This document shows positions 46,650-57,326 of a stretch of 64,000 nt of DNA, one piece after another. Below the pieces are notes generated by a model that worked only from the letters and a program-made list of their open reading frames with translations, was not told the DNA's origin and did no database searches. Source of the DNA: Coccinella septempunctata (lineage: Eukaryota > Arthropoda > Insecta > Coleoptera > Coccinellidae); contig NC_058190.1 in assembly GCF_907165205.1 (NCBI RefSeq), positions 12,966,001 through 13,030,000 on the forward strand, read 5' to 3'. A program made the translations under genes and the position numbers. Numbering within the stretch: the stretch's first letter is position 1; each line of letters opens with the position of its first letter.

Positions 46650-46734
46650 CTCGCGCACTCGCTGACTCGGCGGCTTCTTACAAGCTTGCTTGTTAGCTCG
46701 TAAACTCCCCCGTTTACTTGACCCTTTTGTCTGC

Positions 46735-48125
46735 GCATTTTGGGTTTTACTGATTTCAATTGAGTAGGAATGTTTTTGCAATTTTTTTAACGTTTTCATT
46801 CATATTCCGGTTTTCAATAAGAATATCTATGCACTTGTTTCTAGAAATGAGAGCGTTTCCGTTGATCAAAGGGTAACTACACAACTACACAGGATTTTTC
46901 TAAATTTTTTTTACACCTGGTCATGTACCATAACTGTTCAGCTTGAAAGTAAATAGGGTTATTTTTGAATCCATTAGATTTAGGGGGACATGAAGATCAC
47001 ACCGAAACAATCAAGTGATCAAATGTTTGCTGTGATCGGAATTTATTTTGGTCTTGTCTATTCACAATCCATTCAATCACTTTGATTGCATTATCTTATG
47101 GGTAATGAAGATTCACTAGATAAATTGGACGAAATAAATACATGAAATGAGATTTTCAGGTTATCGAGAAAATATTCATTGTGTTCCTGAATATTCTTCT
47201 ATTAAAGAATCATACTTTGAAATTTTTTATCCCTTTGTTTTCACAGCATCGAATGCTATGTTAATTAGCAGTGAAATATTTCTTTATTTCAAAATCGTTA
47301 TTTTCAAAATGAAACACTATAGGTATATGTAATCATGAGTTTTCCCACAATATTCGTAGATTGAAATCCCTGTTTATTGTGAAGAGAATATTCAAATTCG
47401 AGAAGTAAATTTGAATAGACCGGGTTGTAAATACTTTCGCTATTCATGTGAAATTAATATTCATTCGTTGAAAAAACATCACACACATTCAAAAGAATGA
47501 TCGTTTCCACATGGAAAATATAGTCCATGTGTTATAACTCGGTAAAAAATTATACCTACACATGATGGGTTTTTTGTTCTTCCCATACCTTCAATTTTTT
47601 TTGTATATATGTTATTGAATAAGACTCCTCGAAAATTTGTGCTATCAGAAATTATAATTACGGTGTATTTCAACGTCGACCTTGTTTTGATGACACTCAT
47701 ATGTTAAAAATGACCTTCAATGGAAACAATGTATGGAAGCCAAATAAAGACTTCATTCACTATGGGAATTTAGAGTTTTATTATAATTGCCATGAAATTG
47801 ACTGCAATTGCATCGTCTTCAGTGATATAATCGAATTCATATGCATCGATTGTGTTTTCTTTAATACTATAAAAATCGATTCCAGTGATGATAATCTCTG
47901 CCAAGATATTACTTCAACAACAAATCCTATTTCATACATTCATTTCTTATCATTCGATAAATTATTTGTTCAATAAATACACAAATATTCTCGTTATCCC
48001 CTCTCATTGTTCCTCTCTCCGCACAGTATTAGAAATTGATTTCTTCTTCGGTTGGGTAGTCTTAAATTAGGCTGCACGTGTATTGCAACAATCGGTTCAT
48101 CAATTTTCGGGTACCTTCTAGTTGA
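46735..48125. other. Spacer, no gene seen
   Basis: The frame 47701-47976 (91 codons, acidic and Cys-containing) is unrecognised. No repeats noticed. Confidence 0.35.
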
Positions 48126-48336
48126 ATGACTTTGATCTCAGATTCGGGAAGAGTGTTCTGTCCTGCTTTTTTGATGTTCGGTATCAGGGATGTTTTGGAC
48201 ATGTCTACCGCATCTTCGCCGTATTCTTCTTCTAGCCCGGGCGATATATCTGTGTCCGATGATGGCGAAATCGAGGGGGTTGATTGTTTACTGAGTAGTG
48301 CCATAAAATGGGAGGACAATATTTATCGAATTCTTG
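48126..48336 (+). CDS. Candidate first coding exon, eh1/TN-like motif (homeobox-type?)
   Basis: ATG at 48126 opens 70 codons plus one base ending ATT CTT G|GTGAGT, a consensus splice donor (GT at 48337). Residues 16-25 read FLMFGIRDVLDM. FGIRDVL resembles the N-terminal eh1/TN repressor motif (FSVxDIL, FGIDQIL) of NK-like and Tlx-like homeodomain proteins. It is followed by a Ser-rich STASSPYSSSSP and acidic SVSDDGEIEG segment, common in such N-termini. CpG content is higher than in the flanks. No homeobox is in the window; the downstream intron would hold the Foldback-like element at 48859. A minus-strand frame (48062-48319) overlaps fully but lacks splice support. Function is a hypothesis. 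Confidence 0.4.
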
Positions 48337-48849
48337 GTGAGTTTCAATGATAATTTCAGGTTGTTGGGAGTTAGGTATTCTAAAGCTCATCGGAAACAGG
48401 CCCATAGAAAATGAACTCCATTAGAGTGCCTCCATAATACATACACATTTACAATTTGTAATTGTACCGATAGGTAGAAAGTAGTTGAAATTATCAACTT
48501 CCCAAAATATTTGTAATTACTGATGTTAACAATGTTTCGAATATAAATTCTTCAAAATGCGCTCATTTGATAGATAGATAAGATTTATATCTTCTACAGG
48601 TAATGTGTGTGTCACTTGTCTGAATTAGTTTTCGTGAAGGAATATTTATGAGTAGGGTAGAATGATGTTTTCCTTTCTGCTGGTATGCTTTTTTTTCTTA
48701 CCGAATTGTTTTTTATCCAGTAATACTGTGTATTGCTACACATGTGAATTTTGTGGTTGACTAAGCTCGAAATGCCACTATCCTGCTATCCTATCCTGCA
48801 GGATAGCCTATCGCCTTATGCATGATGAATCTTGGAGTATATGCCAGCA
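48337..48849. other. Possible first-intron sequence
   Basis: Begins with the GTGAGT donor. It is AT-rich, with a small repeat TATCCTGCTATCCTATCCTG (48779-48798) just before the Foldback-like element. No gene. Confidence 0.35.
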
Positions 48850-48920
48850 GCTTTCCCCAGCTATGTGAAGCTGGCACCCCAAAATGAGAATTTTGGGGTC
48901 GTTTGTCCACCCATTTTTTT

Positions 48921-50365
48921 CATTTGTCCAGGCACCGTTTTAGAGATATCGGGGAGCAGCACCCCCAAATCGCAAAAACTCATTTTGGATGGTACACATC
49001 GTTTGTCCAACGTAAGTCCACGTTTGTCCACCAAATTTTTTCATTTGTCCACCCACAGAACCATAGAAACCAATATTCGAAAATTTTGGAAAGTGTGAAG
49101 TTGGCACCCCCCAATGAAAATTTTTGAACCAAAATTTCAAGATCGTTTGTCCATCGTAGGTCCATGTTTGTCTACCTTTTATTTTCATTTGTCCAGGCAC
49201 CGATTGATAGATATGGAAAAAGAGGTTGTTTAGGTGCATTTTTTGAGCAACATCCCCAAATCGCCAAAACTTATTTTGGATGGAACAGATCGTTTGGTTT
49301 GTCCAACGTAAGTCCATGTTTGTCCACCTTTTATTTTCATTTGTCCAGGCACCGTTTCAGAGATATGGAAGAAGAAGTTGTTTCGGTGCATTTTCTGAGC
49401 AACACCCCCAAATCGCCAAAACTTATTTTGGATGGTACAGATCATTTGTACAACGTGAGTCCACGTTTGTCACCCAAATTTTTTTTATCATTTGTCCACC
49501 CACAGAACCATAGAGATCAATCTTTGAAAATTTTAGAAAGTGTGAAGTTGGCACCCCCAAATGAAAATTTTTGAACCAAAATTTCAGGATTGTTTGTCCA
49601 TCCTAAGTCCATGTTTGTCCACCTTTCATTTTCATTTGTCCAGGCACCGTTTTAGATATATCGGAAAAAACTTTTTTCGGTTCATTTTCTGAGCAGAACC
49701 CCGAAATCGCAAAAACTTATTTCGGATGATACAGATCGTTTGTCCAACGTAAGTCCACATCCATTTGTCCACCAAATTTTTTCATTTGTTCACCCACAGA
49801 ACCATAGAAATCAATCTTTGAAAATTTTGGGAAGTGTGGCACCCCCAAATGAAAATTTTTGAACCAAAATTTCAGGATTGTTTGTCCATCGTAGGTCCAT
49901 GTTTGTCCACCTTTTATTTTGATTTGTCCAGGCACCGTTTGAGAGATATGGAAAAAAAGTTGTTTCGGAGCATTTTCTGACCAGCACCTCCAAATTGCAC
50001 AAACGTATTTTCAATGGTATAGATCCTTTGTCCAATCTGAGTCTACTTTTGTTCACCCAATTTATTTATTTGTCCATCCACAGAACCATAGAAATCCATC
50101 TATGCAAATTTTGGAAAGTGTGAAGTTGGCACCCCCAAATGAATAAACCTAAATTTCAGGATCGTTCGTCCATCGTAGGTCAATGTTGGTCCACCTTTTT
50201 TTCATTTATCCAGGCACCGTTTGAGAGATATGGAAAAATAAGTTTTTTCGGTGCATTTTCTGAGCAGGTCACCCAAATTGCGAAAACGATGGTATATATC
50301 GTTTGTCCAACGTTAGTCCACTTTTGTCCACCCAATTTTTTTTTATTTGTCCACTCACAGAGCCA
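48921..50365 (+). repeat. Left-arm tandem units rich in TTTGTCCA
   Basis: The landmark CATTTGTCCAGGCACCG recurs at about 48921, 49186, 49338, 49633, 49921 and 50203 (last two with one substitution). Each full unit contains about six TTTGTCCA words at characteristic spacings, next to variants such as AACGTAAGTCCACG, CCACAGAACCATAGAAA and GGTACAGATCG. Confidence 0.9.
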
Positions 50366-50780
50366 TATTCTGAAAGAACAACTCTTCGAGTAATAAATCT
50401 GAGAATTTCAATCCATCTCGGCGCAACCGTTCGGTCTGGACGAATTTTTAACTGGACCCAGCCATAGACATATTAATGTAATAAGGGGTAATAAGTCTAT
50501 GGACCCAGCTTTTTCAGGATTTTTCGAAGATCAGCTTTCGAGTCGTTTATCTCTCAATGAAAATAACCGTAGATGAAAATGTGATACATATTCTGAAAGA
50601 GCAACTCTTCAAGTAATAAATCTGAGAATTTCGTCAATCTCGGCGCAACCGTTCGATCTTGACGAATTCTTAACTGAACCTAGATTTTTCAGGAATTTTG
50701 CGAAGGTCAGCTTTCTAGTCGTTTATCTCTCAATGAAAGTAACCGTTGATGGAAATATTTTGAAGGAGCAACTCTACTAG
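50366..50780 (+). repeat. Centre of the Foldback-like element: direct repeats of about 175 bp
   Basis: ATATTCTGAAAGA..CAACTCT starts units at about 50365 and 50588, and a third partial one at about 50755. Internal landmarks are CTCGGCGCAACCGTTCG and TCGTTTATCTCTCAATGAAA. The first unit is interrupted by the 39-bp insert at 50463, and the uninterrupted second unit shows what the empty site looked like. Confidence 0.8.
50463..50501. mobile_element. 39-bp palindromic insertion with 8-bp target duplication
   Basis: Starts CATAGACATATTA and ends TAATAAGTCTATG, flanked by GACCCAGC at 50455-50462 and 50502-50509. The sister repeat at about 50683 lacks the insert and has a single CTGAACCTAGATTTTTCAGG where this one has CTGGACCCAGC[insert]. 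This demonstrates insertion with duplication. Same family as 7302-7344 and 62540-63089. Confidence 0.75.
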
Positions 50781-51858
50781 GGTTACATGTTTTATCCTCT
50801 AAATGCTCTCTTCGTGACATAATATAATCAACTTGTCGCAAAGAGAAAATAATGAGAAATTTTTTTCAATATTGTTATAAGGTGGACAAACATATGGACC
50901 TACGATGGACAAACGATCCTGAAATTTTGGTTCAAAAATTTTCATTTGGGGGTGCCAACTTCACACTTTCCAAAATTTTCAAAGATTGATTTCTATGGTT
51001 CTGTGGGTGAACAAATGAAAAAATTTGGTGGACAAATGTATGTGGACTTACGTTGGACAAACGATCTGTATCATCCGAAATAAGTTTTTGCGATTTCGGG
51101 GTTCTGCTCAGAAAATGAACCGAAAAAAGTTTTTTTCCGATATATCTAAAACGGTGCCTGGACAAATGAAAATGAAAGGTGGACAAACATGGACTTAGGA
51201 TGGACAAACAATCCTGAAATTTTGGTTCAAAAATTTTCATTTGGGGGTGCCAACTTCACACTTTCTAAAATTTTCAAAGATTGATTTCTATGGTTCTGTG
51301 GGTGGACAAATGATAAAAAAAATTTGGGTGACAAACGTGGACTCACGTTGTACAAATGATCTGTACCATCCAAAATAAGTTTTGGCGATTTGGGGGTGTT
51401 GCTCAGAAAATGCACCGAAACAACTTCTTCTTCCATATCTCTGAAACGGTGCCTGGACAAATGAAAATAAAAGGTGGACAAACATGGACCTACGATGGAC
51501 AAACAATCCTGAAATTTTGGTTCAGAAATTTTCATTTGGGGGTGCCAACTTCTCACTTTCCAAAATTTTCAAAGATTGATTTCTATGGTTCTGTGGGTGG
51601 ACAAATGAAAAAATTTGGTGGACAAACGTCGACTTACGTTGGACAAACGATCTGTACCATCCAACATAGGTTTTTGCGATTTCAGGGTGCTGCTCAGAAA
51701 ATGAACCGAAAAAAGTTCTTTTCCGATATCTCTAAAACGGTGCCTGGACAAATAAAAAAAGGGTGGACAAGCGTGGACCTACGATGGGCAAACGACCCTG
51801 AAATTTTTGTTTCAAAATTCGCATTTTTGGGTGCCAGCTTCACATAGCTGCTTTCCCC

Positions 51859-52148
51859 TTCTGCCTTCCTACTTGTGTGTTTGTTTCCAAGACCGTTAGA
51901 GATTCCTCGGGTTTTCAAGCAACAGTCTATTATTTTATAGTGGAGTACTGTTCGAGACTATCTATTGATAATATACCCCAGATATGACTATATACGCTAG
52001 ATAAGACTATAAGCTTTTTATTAAAATTATATCTTGTCCATTTTCTTCTTAAGTGCTGTGCTGTGCGCTCAGCATACTCATCGTAATAGCAGGTGGAATA
52101 TGAAATCTCTTATCAGGGGTTCATGGAAGTGAACCCACTTAAGCGTAA
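51859..52148. other. Spacer
   Basis: Contains the probable 3' untranslated part of the R2-like fragment (minus strand); the end of that fragment is not defined. Confidence 0.3.
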
Positions 52149-52735
52149 TCACTGTGATGTAGCAATGAGACGAATCCTGTTGTTGCGAACCCTGCGGGAA
52201 CTACGCCAAACGATACGGCTATACTGCTTATGGATTATGCATCCACCTCTTAGAGCAGTGTGAATTAGGTGACCTATATCGGATGTTGTGGCACCGACCA
52301 ATTCAGTAATCGCCCTATTTTCTGGGCACCATCCTCCTCTGGCACCGACAATGAGCGGCAGCACTTGTATGTCTCTCCCCGGGTTGGTCTCGCGAACATT
52401 TCCAAGGAAGCTTGGAGTAGAAGATATTGTTTTCTTGATGCCATAGGCCATGCTCAGTGGCTCCGGGGATTCCCAGCTCACGGATACATCAGAGATTATC
52501 AAGCATTTGTCTTTGCTTAGGAAAAGATCAGGCTTGAATAGGCTGCCCTCTCTATCTGCCTTCTCTATCAGAGGCTCTCTTGTTGCTTGCCATCCGTTCT
52601 TTACTGCCGTCTGCTCAAGGCGTAGTACAACGTAGTTGTGCCGGTTGATTTTCTCCAATGCATAATACAGCATTTTTGGAGCACATGGGCGAGGGATTCT
52701 CGGTTGGGACACCCCAATATGTTAATGCTCTCGAA
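52149..52735 (-). pseudogene. R2-clade LINE C-terminus: zinc-knuckle and restriction-like endonuclease
   Basis: Frame 52712-52149 preceded, in another frame, by NILGCPNRESLAHVLQKCC (about 52733-52677), the CCHC-type knuckle region of R2 proteins, then NRHNYVVLRLE and GWQATREP. The PD-(D/E)xK endonuclease follows: FKPDLFLSKDKCLIISDVSV (PD and D), SWE, GIKKTIS (Lys) and VLPLIVGARGGWCPENRAIT. R2 elements nick target DNA with this domain to prime reverse transcription and normally sit in 28S rRNA genes. Here only the C-terminus is left, with one frameshift, and no rDNA adjoins it. The endonuclease frame is open and its motif residues are present. Directly upstream (minus sense) another LINE fragment begins. 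Confidence 0.8.
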
Positions 52736-52782
52736 AAAGTTAATTATCTAGTATTCAAACAACCAACTACATCTTAGGTATT

Positions 52783-53030
52783 TCAAATTTTTTGATTGAC
52801 GTTCATTCTACACATCAATGTATAGAGAGGAAGCATATCAGTGTGCCACTTGGATCTCTGCAGAACAAAGCTCTCCGATAGCAGAGAGTGCCAAAGTCTG
52901 TTTGCCCTTGGTATAAAATTGTGGTCGTAACTAGCTCTTCTGGATATTCGGAGACTGACTCTATATTGGTGATATTTGAGATTCAGCAATTACGCGAGTT
53001 CGTAATCGACCAGCGTGAGTAGAGTTGGTG
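52783..53030 (-). pseudogene. Jockey-like LINE C-terminal scrap
   Basis: The minus strand encodes LNLKYHQYRVSLRISRRASY, then DHNFIPRANRLWHSLLSESF and a short tail. The PR...LWNSLP pattern is the usual last conserved block of Jockey-type RT proteins. It is followed by only a few residues to a stop at 52783. It is wedged between the R2-like and RTE-like fragments. Confidence 0.65.
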
Positions 53031-53696
53031 CTGCAGCAGCCTAAATATTTGAGGGTGAAAAATATTCTGCAGAAAGCAGATAGTTTACACTTGGAAGACA
53101 ACATAGAAATTGGAACATGTAGTGAATATACTTACCTGGGTGCTCAAATCGATCACACCGGCCGAACAGAAACTGAGATTGGGCTGAGAATATTGAAGGG
53201 TAGAAGGGTTATTGGATGTTTGAACTCAATATTGTGGTCCAAAAACATTTCGCGGGAGAAAAAACATCAAATATATAATTCCATCTTTGAGGGTATAGTG
53301 CTATACGGCTGTGAGACGTGGCAATTGACTAAGGGTGTGGAACGTCGACTTTTGGCCCTTGAGATGGATTTCTGGCGACGATCTGCAGGAAAATCCAAAA
53401 TGGACAAAGTGAGAAATGAAACGATCAGAAATATAATGCAAGTTGAAAGAACCATCATAGATGAAATCCAGAGAAGACAGCTGATTTGGTACGGGCATGT
53501 GGAAAGAATGTGCGACGAGCGCCTACCAAAGATGATACTGAAATGGACACCACCAGAAAGAAGAAAGAGAGGAAGGCCCAAAAAAACGTGGTTTGAGGGA
53601 ATAGAAAAGGCTATGTCCGAAAGAAATCTACATCCAGGGGACTGGCAAGATAGAAAGGCTTGGAGATTAGGAACCGGAAGGCGTAGGACGCTATGA
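53025..53696 (+). pseudogene. RTE-like LINE reverse transcriptase C-terminus
   Basis: A 223-codon open frame without breaks. EYTYLGAQIDHTG, then EIGLRILKGRRVIGCLN, EGIVLYGCETWQL, RRQLIWYGHVERM and PPERRKRGRPKKTW are the connection/C-terminal region of RTE-type (BovB-related) polymerases found in many insect genomes. The catalytic palm is missing, so the copy is 5'-truncated. The frame ends at 53696, eight bases before an (AT)n tract, the kind of microsatellite that ends RTE elements. It could be a fairly young truncated insertion, since the frame is intact. Confidence 0.85.
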
Positions 53697-53702
53697 ACCC
53701 GG

Positions 53703-53720
53703 ATATATATATATATATAT
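53703..53720 (+). repeat. (AT)n tract, LINE 3' tail
   Basis: About nine AT units directly after the RTE-like frame; the probable end of that element. Confidence 0.8.
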
Positions 53721-56700
53721 AAAAATATTCGTCGATTGGGGGTGTATAACAGAATTAAATCCAGTATATTCATTCTTCATGACAGATAACATTTGTATAG
53801 AAGACATTAAAAAAATGAATGGACTTCACTAAGAAAATGAGAACAAACCAAAATTCAGGTATCTCCAACTATATAGAGATCGAAGTTTTTATTCACTCTG
53901 CAGGTTTTTCTTTGCTTTTCAGTATCAACTTCACAATCTCTTGAACTGTTTGAACTCAAAAACTTTCAGTATCTCCGGAAGGAGATGTTAAATTTTAGCG
54001 CAGTTTTATGTTTTGGAATACAGATAATATCTTTATGCCTTGTTTTATATAAATGGGCTGTTTCTTTAATTATTCGATATGTCTTCGAGTATACAACCAA
54101 CAATAGAAGTTAAAAATAAATAGAAAACATAACTATCAACAGGAAATAATCTGAATGACTCCATTCCTCCAGGTGGAACATGAGATGACTAATTTTTATT
54201 TACTTTTTAACTAATGTCCTGGGAAAAGCTTTGCACTGCCAGCATTTTAACTCGAAGTTTCTAAGAGGGTATTTTAGAGGCTGAGTTGAGTTCTGCATGC
54301 TTTGTTGATAGTCACTTGTAACTGCTATTCAGATCGCAGTCTTTGAATGTTTCGCAACTTCTGTTCTTACCTGTTCGAAACCAAGACAACTCGACAAGAT
54401 GTAAATTGCTGCATGTGAAGCAAACTGCTACCTTATCATGAAAAAAAATGCTCCTTCTAAGTTTGTGGTCTGAGAAAATGTATCAGTAACAATGAAAAAA
54501 TGTGATGCCTAGCAGTGCTGATTGTGGATTAGAGTCCGATGTTTAGTCGGAAAGGGGTTTTTTTTCCTATCATCCATGTCCCCTCAAAGATGCTGTATAA
54601 GTTTTTTAGATGCTAAAAACAGTATTACTTTTAAATTGAGTTTACGAAGTTTCTGGATCACGTAAGAGAATATCTTATCTGATTTTCCATCACCAAGTGT
54701 GGTGGCCTGTATCTGTGTTGTCTTGTTATTTGTGTTTTCTGGGATGTAAATTGCACCTTGGCTTCGTTGAAAAAAACAATCTCAATAACCTGATAAGTGA
54801 CCTGGTCATTGACTTTCAATCTCAAAGTTAACAATAAGGTTATTTGAAGAATCAAGGAGTTCGTTTCTATGGAACAGAAAAAGCGTAGGTGACAACATTG
54901 AGCCCCGAGGTTCAAGCCCTTTAAACTGACAGACGCCAGGAAATGTTCATCCACTACTCAAACCATTTCATTCTCGTTAACATCAAAACAAACAAAACAA
55001 CCCTTTGATGAACGGTGTCTTAACCGGAGCCATCGAACCGTTGGAAAGCGTTAGGATGGATTCAGCAATGTCGCCCACACCAAATCCAACGTATCCGTCT
55101 CTCTATTCATACGTTTGACCTTATGTGTAGACGAGGGGTAATATAAATCTGAATTTAAAATAAAAGGAATTGGAATGTTGACATCGGTTCACTGCTGCCA
55201 TTGAAATAATAGGTGATTCGTTTTGGCCTCTATTGCCTCCAAAAATGAAAAACAGATAACTCGAATATTTCGCATTCCTGGAAATTCGTTGGTAATGGAA
55301 CCCAAAAATTTCTAGATTGAAAATAAAATAACTAGAATTTGAGCGGAAAATTAAGGTTTTAAGGGAGGCATCATTCATCAGAATACATTGAAGATCTCAG
55401 ACTTTTACAAATGTTCCTTTCGGTTTTAATATTTGATTCGAACCAAGAGTCCTTCGTGTTTACTGTTGCCTACTGAATTCTATTTTAGATTACAAGTCGA
55501 ATTTTTCAATTATAAGTAGAATCGATAATAATCCGGTTTGATTCAATATTTGTGATTCTTACATCATATTTACATGCGCTATCTTCAAGTAACATTTTTA
55601 TGTTTTAACTGAAACTGTATTAAGTATTATCACTTAGTATCCCAACGTTATGAGAACTGTTTGTTTTGGAAATATTCAAGTTAATGATATTTCCGTTTGA
55701 CTAATATTCTACATATAATTTCAATTTCTCCTTTTTTGGAAGTTTATAAGGTATACACGAAAATTGATGTTATGTATCGCTTTGTTTTCTCGATTTACTT
55801 TGAATTATCAGGTTTGGATTGGGAATGCTAGGAAAATTTATTATTCATGACATGTCACAATAGAGGTTCTTGGTAACGAGAGAGAGAGGGAGAGAGATAT
55901 GATGAATTTGCAAGACTTAGTTCTTAGAGATGAGGAAATCCAGAACACCCCAAAGATGAAATATTTCGAACTAAAAGAAGTGCTTTCTAATTTTTTCCTT
56001 TCATTTGAAGTTCGATTTTAGCCGAAATTCAAAACGATCTTTTACTCCACGAGCAACTAACAAATAATATTTGGTGAATAACTTGAGAAGTAGCTAATAC
56101 TTTCTAGATTGGGCGTAAATACCATTCTATTGCTTAAACTGATTGAAAGTTAACATGGTTTCGCTTGTTTTTGTTAGCTAATTAGGTAACACATGATACC
56201 TTATGCAATACTTTTGTTAATAAACCCTGTAAGGTCAACCTGGGTGCTCGTAAACTAGCCTAATAGTTAATAGTTAGTAATGCCATCGAAAATGCCCTTG
56301 TATCGTCTTGTTTCCAAATAACATATAGGTTGAGGCATATATTTTTTTATAAATTTTTTAAGGGGACAAATAGATGGTGCAACCCACTTGATTTAATTTT
56401 TTGCGTGTTTGGGGATCTTTGTTAGGAAAAACATCCTATGTCGTTTATTTATTGTGATACTTACATAAAGCCTGTATAATCAAGAGTGATGTTAGCCACC
56501 CAAACAAATAAACTGTTTTATGAGTTGCCTGCACCTAAACTCATCAGCTAATTGACTCGACGATAACAGTGCAATGATTTGATGTCCAGTCATGAAATAT
56601 TATATTCTCAAGGTAATGTTTATCCGACTTTTCTCGATTAATTCGATTAGAAACAATACATAGAACGCATCCATTATCTCGTACATTTTCAATTGTATTA

Positions 56701-57066
56701 CATCGAATTTGATAATTATTGAAATTGGAAATAGGTGCTCGAGCAGAATTTGAATATCCCTTGATATAAAAAAATATCACTGCTATCAAAGAAAAGCTTG
56801 AGTATTCTATACTTAGCACATTAAATTTACATTGATATGTTTATATGTATTCACATTCAGTTTGATGCTCATTGTGGAAACATTTCAATTATTTTTCCGA
56901 CTAAGGCCTGGGGATCATCGTTTTTGAATTAATCTTTCATATGAGCTATAATACTGCCTAACTCGATATCTCTTATCCCGAAAATAAATGAATAAATTTG
57001 CTCACAGATTCTAGATACAAAATTAGGATTCCCTTTATCGTTGCTGCCCCTTTCGGAGTTACAGTA
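53721..57066. other. Long stretch without supportable genes
   Basis: AT-rich sequence. A (GA)n-type microsatellite lies at about 55878-55898. Frames 54658-54954, 55121-55378 and 56544-56819 (all minus) have no recognisable motif. No inverted or direct repeats were noticed apart from short words. Confidence 0.4.
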
Positions 57067-57324
57067 GGGGAGAGTTCCTTTGAATTGGACGGCCCATAAA
57101 CCGGACGCTACAATTTTTTAAAACACTCGATGGTGATTTGGCATCCTTTACGTAAATCCCATTTTCGCAACAAGGCGCGAGCCACAGGGTCAGCCATTTT
57201 ACAAGAGATCTCGATCGATATTGCGAAAATGGGATTTACGTAAGGGATGCTAAATTGCTATCGAGTGTAGTAGAAAACTGTAGCGTCCGGTTCATGGGCT
57301 GTCCAGTTCAAAGGAACTCTCCCC
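57067..57324. mobile_element. Palindromic MITE, 258 bp, TA target duplication (copy 2)
   Basis: Same family as 33171-33427: GGGGAGAGTTCCTTTGAA ends with flanking TA (57065-57066, 57325-57326). The non-palindromic loop (CGATCGATAT... / GGCGCGAGCCACAGGGTC) runs in the opposite direction to copy 1. It is well matched to copy 1, with scattered substitutions. Confidence 0.9.
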
Positions 57325-57326
57325 TA

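Larger units (their letters stand above)
45189..46734. mobile_element. Outer inverted repeats enclosing TIR element copy 3
   Basis: AAAGGGTTAAGTATACGGGG at 45189 is mirrored by a minus-strand AAAGGGTCAAGTAAACGGGG ending near 46734, and the next 20 bases inside also match. These outer repeats enclose the 1.24-kb element at 45410-46649 and are absent beside the other two copies. So either a longer relative or a host element of the insertion is present. Confidence 0.5.
48859..51849. mobile_element. Foldback-like element, 2991 bp, 9-bp target duplication
   Basis: Termini AGCTATGTGAAGCTGGCACC (left) and the exact complement of its first 19 bases (right) are flanked by GCTTTCCCC at 48850-48858 and 51850-51858. 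The left arm (to about 50365) holds six tandem units, of about 285 bp except one of about 150 bp; the right arm (from about 50880) holds three inverted units of about 293 bp. The centre is unrelated to the arms. Long arms of tandem subrepeats plus 9-bp duplications are the hallmark of Drosophila FB elements; Mutator-like elements also give 9 bp. No transposase is encoded. All ORFs within follow the repeat period and are not genes. It would lie in the first intron of the candidate gene at 48126. Confidence 0.9.

Noticed and set aside
48062..48319. 85-codon minus-strand ORF opposite the candidate eh1-motif exon
   Set aside because: Plausible composition, but it lacks supporting splice or start context, whereas the plus strand ends in a consensus donor; kept only as an alternative.
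48832..51918. About fifteen overlapping ORFs of 60-163 codons in the 48.8-51.9 kb block
   Set aside because: They recur at the repeat period in several frames and on both strands of the Foldback-like arms; the similarity is of DNA repeats, not of a protein family.
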